DNA from: an uncultured Erysipelotrichaceae bacterium
Lineage (GTDB): Bacteria > Bacillota_I > Bacilli_A > Erysipelotrichales > Erysipelotrichaceae
Length of the DNA stretch: 56,594 bases
Assembly (NCBI GenBank): GCA_927435855.1
Contig: CAKMJZ010000034.1
Coordinates: 1-56,594, forward strand
Direction of reading: 5' to 3'
Under the pieces are notes generated by a model. The model saw only the letters and a program-made list of their open reading frames with translations, was not told the DNA's origin and ran no database searches. A program made the translations under genes and the position numbers. Positions 54,186-56,594 of this stretch are shown here, piece by piece. The number at the start of each line of letters is the position of its first letter. Positions within the stretch are counted from its first letter, which is position 1.

Positions 54186-55834
54186 GCTAAAATCATTGGT
54201 CTTGGCAATGCTAAAAAACACGTTTAACATGGTTGACCAAGGCAAACGCAAAAAATCTTCAAAGATTCTGCTCTATGGTTTTGCTTTACTAATGATTGTA
54301 GCTTTTTTACCGACATTAGCCTGGCTTCACTTTCTTACGATTGATGCAGTTGCACTGCTCGCCCCCTATCAACAAACCGGAGTCATCGTTGCCCTGCTTT
54401 TTAATGCACTGGCACTTATGATCTTCTTTTTTGGAATATTCCTTATTCCAGCCGTATTCTACTTTTCCAAAGACATAGAAACCTTATTAGCATTACCTTT
54501 AAAACCGGTCGATATCATTTTATCAAAATTTGCGGTCACACTGATTTATGAATATTTGACACTGGCAATATTCTTTGTCCCAGTCATTTCAGGATATGCC
54601 CGAGCCGTATCGCCAGATTTGATTTTCTATGTATTTGTTATCATTGTATTTCTGATACTTCCAATCGTCCCGCTCATCTTAGCCGGACTGATCATCATGC
54701 TCATCATGTGGCTGATTCCCTTTGCAAAAAATCGCGACTTCTTCAACATGCTATCCGGTGGTATCGCCTTAGTATTTGCCTTGTGGCTCAATTACGCATT
54801 AGCCGGTTTGGCAACATTTACCGAAGGTGATTTGCTCAATATGCTTATTGAAGGAAACAATTCGATGATAGCATTGTTTCAGTCCTTCATCCCCAATATC
54901 CCCTTTGCTATCAATGCTGTTGTAAACGGTAATGTTGTCCAGCTGCTGCTATCCCTAGCCATTACAGCCGCAATTCTGGCTGGTTTCCTATTATTATCAC
55001 AAATCTTATACTTCAGAGGTGTAATTGGAGTCAATGAAACCTCATCTTCTCGACGTCAGCTCTCAAGTAAAGATTTTTCAAATTCGACTCGCTCTCAAAA
55101 AAGCAATCGTTACCTATTTATTAAAGGAACTGCGTTTATTGTTTAGAACACCGATCTATCTGATGAATTGTGTATCGGTCAACGTTCTTTTGCCCGTTTT
55201 ATTCATCATTATGACCGCCGCATTCCCTGAGGAAGAAGATATATTCGCCATGATTCTTACGATACCATGGGATAATGTACTTGCGATATCCTTATCATCT
55301 GCCTTCGGCGTAGCCTTTGGATTGGTCATGGGAAGCATGAACATGGTCAGTGCCACCGCAATTTCACGTGAAGGTCAACATGTTTATTTCATGAAGATGA
55401 TTCCGATGGAAATCATGGACCAGTTGCATGCCAAGAGTTTGAGTGGCTTTTTACTTTCAATGATTGCATTAGTAATTACGATTGTACCTGCTGCTTACTT
55501 CTTAAATGCCCCTTGGTACATCCTGACAATCTTTACGATCATGGCTATCTTAGCATCTCTGTTTATCAATTACTTATCGATCATCATCGATGTCATCCAT
55601 CCCAAACTGGTTTGGGAAACCGAACAGGCCGCTGTCAAACAGAATATCAACTTCCTCTTTACGATGTTGCCATCCTTTGGATTGTCGTATCTGCTGGTAT
55701 GGCTAGCTCTTACCTTCACGTTTGATTACCGCATTTTTGCACCGGCTACATTTCTGATCATGTTGGTCCTGACATTGATAACAATCAAAGCAACTGAGAT
55801 GGTCGCACGCATCAGATTTGACGAAATCAGTTAA
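54178..55834 (+). pseudogene. ABC-2-type permease split by an apparent frameshift
   Basis: Two overlapping ORFs in different frames (54178-55146, 322 residues; 55025-55834, 269 residues) look like one permease of about 550 residues with two membrane halves. The first half (six or so helices) runs to SSRRQLSSKDFSNSTRSQ. The second resumes at KKAIVTYLLKELRLLFRTPIYLMN, typical of mid-protein sequence in this family. The frames meet at the run of six As at 55097-55102; one A fewer would join them. The second ORF's own N-terminus (MKPHLLDVSSQ) is out-of-frame reading of the first, and its start has a poorly spaced GGAG. It may be a real mutation, a sequencing error, a phase-variable run or slippage. 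Confidence 0.72.
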
Positions 55835-55838
55835 AAGA

Positions 55839-55872
55839 AAAGGAGAATCACTGGATTCTCCTTTATTTTATT
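55839..55872. terminator. Bidirectional terminator between convergent genes
   Basis: AAAGGAGAATC-ACTG-GATTCTCCTTT with T-rich sequence on the plus side (TTTATTTTATT) and TTTTCTTTTAA on the other. It serves the ABC permease and the convergent MacB-like gene. Confidence 0.88.
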
Positions 55873-56594
55873 CAAAACGCAGTGCTTCGACCGGTTCAAG
55901 CTTGCTGGCTTGCATCGCCGGATAAATCCCGAAGATCACGCCAATGGTAATCGAGAAGACTAACGATAACAACACAGAATCCCAACCCAATACGACATTG
56001 AAGTCTGTGATGGATGTAATGATCTGTGCTCCGATATAACTGACGGTCAGACCGATGATTCCACCCAACGTTGTAATAATGACTGCTTCAATTAAGAATT
56101 GAATTAAGATTTGTTGGCGGCGTGCACCCAACGCTTTTCGTATACCGATTTCTCGGGTTCGCTCACGTACTGTAACCAGCATAATATTCATAATGCCGAT
56201 TCCTCCGACAATCAATGAAATCGATGCGATCCCTGACAACAAGGTTGTTAACAGTGCCATCAGTGTATCAAGCACCCCTAAGATTTGTGACTGAGAGAAA
56301 ATACGATACTGATTGGAAGATGGTAAATAACTAGATAAGTATGAAGTCACACGACTCATCGTCAGATCAATGTTCTCTTCTGACTCGGCCGTAATATAAT
56401 AAGTTTTAAACCGTCCACCCAACGGGAACATCGTACGTGTATAATCAATTGGAATATAAATCATCATATCGTTGTCACCGCTAAAATTGGTACCTCGTTC
56501 CTCAACGATACCCACGACCGTAAACGGCATGCCTTTGATATACAACGTATTTCCTAAGATGTCTTGATTTGGAAACAGAAGGTCAGGTATTTTG
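55868..56594 (-). CDS. MacB/FtsX-type ABC transporter permease, N-terminus outside window
   Basis: The reading frame is open to the window edge (KIPDLLFPNQDILGNTLYIKGMPFTVVGIVEERG), so the track's start at 56545 (a TTG) is not the real one. The visible part is the end of the MacB-PCD periplasmic-core-like domain, then the FtsX domain with three helices. These are TLLSGIASISLIVGGIGIMNIMLVTV with the coupling RTREIGIRKALGARRQQIL, then IIGLTVSYIG, then SLVFSITIGVIFGIYPAMQASKLEPVEALRFE. It exports peptides, lipids or drugs with a cognate ATPase that is probably encoded just beyond the window. Confidence 0.93.
   Translation of the reverse strand, partial: KIPDLLFPNQDILGNTLYIKGMPFTVVGIVEERGTNFSGDNDMMIYIPIDYTRTMFPLGGRFKTYYITAESEENIDLTMSRVTSYLSSYLPSSNQYRIFSQSQILGVLDTLMALLTTLLSGIASISLIVGGIGIMNIMLVTVRERTREIGIRKALGARRQQILIQFLIEAVIITTLGGIIGLTVSYIGAQIITSITDFNVVLGWDSVLLSLVFSITIGVIFGIYPAMQASKLEPVEALRFE

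Noticed and set aside
55097-55102. Programmed -1 frameshift at the A run
   Set aside because: The second frame is +1 relative to the first, so a dnaX-like -1 slip would not join them; a downstream stimulatory hairpin was not seen either.

Overview
This window looks like a chromosomal segment of a low-GC, Gram-positive, fermentative Bacillota. It carries CcpA with well-matched cre sites, three T-box leaders, Spx, IreB and extended -10 promoters, and its gene neighbourhoods match those of Bacillus subtilis. An Erysipelotrichia-like, amino-acid-fermenting anaerobe is my best guess, but the sequence alone does not settle the class. TGA acts as a stop codon, so the standard bacterial code is in use. 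I see no tRNA or rRNA gene, IS element, phage or CRISPR array.

Layout. (1) 1-9311, minus strand: tyrS (partial, T-box leader), preceded by a closely packed ten-gene run pepV-trmB-M42 peptidase-lipoprotein-ytpR-acidic 'SPIYG' protein-murC-ytxG-coiled-coil gene-ccpA. This matches the B. subtilis ytoP/ytpR/murC/ytxGH/ccpA region. (2) 9464-24910, minus: pnp and rpsO, normally neighbours, stand about 13 kb apart. Between them lie a complete oxidative ornithine-degradation operon (ord-ortA-ortB-oraS-oraE-glmL-like-orr) and a tetR-MFP-RND efflux operon. (3) 24929-38475: a hydroxyacid dehydrogenase (plus strand), then the conserved hemW, lepA, rpsT, holA, comEC and comEA genes. Lineage-specific genes are placed among them: tyrosine phenol-lyase, a MazG-like enzyme, a LytTR regulator with a membrane partner, an ECF S component, fmt and serine dehydratase. 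(4) 38453-49441: the classic greA-udk-mltG-DUF1292-ruvX-ireB-alaS-recD2-CPBP-mnmA neighbourhood and spx, with one secreted C39-like peptidase gene on the opposite strand. (5) 49934-56594: plus-strand amino-acid permease, trpS (T-box), uppP and an ABC exporter whose permease is frameshifted, then the end of a MacB-type permease on the minus strand.

How it fits together. Three separate units that import or ferment amino acids have cre boxes overlapping their promoters: ornithine degradation, tyrosine phenol-lyase and the APC permease. Their matches to TGWAANCGNTNWCA are 13/14, 14/14 and 13/14. The gene for CcpA, the factor expected to bind them, is also in the window. The simplest reading is that amino-acid fermentation is shut off when preferred sugars are present. 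Ornithine would be racemised (Orr), rearranged by the B12/PLP aminomutase (OraSE, maintained by the GlmL-like protein), oxidised (Ord) and thiolysed (OrtAB) to D-alanine and acetyl-CoA. Tyrosine would be split to phenol, pyruvate and ammonia, and serine to pyruvate and ammonia.

The least explained items are the LytTR/membrane-protein pair, the Spx paralogue with a cysteine-rich tail, the motor-less SPIYG protein at the sftA position, and the anchored C39-like peptidase.
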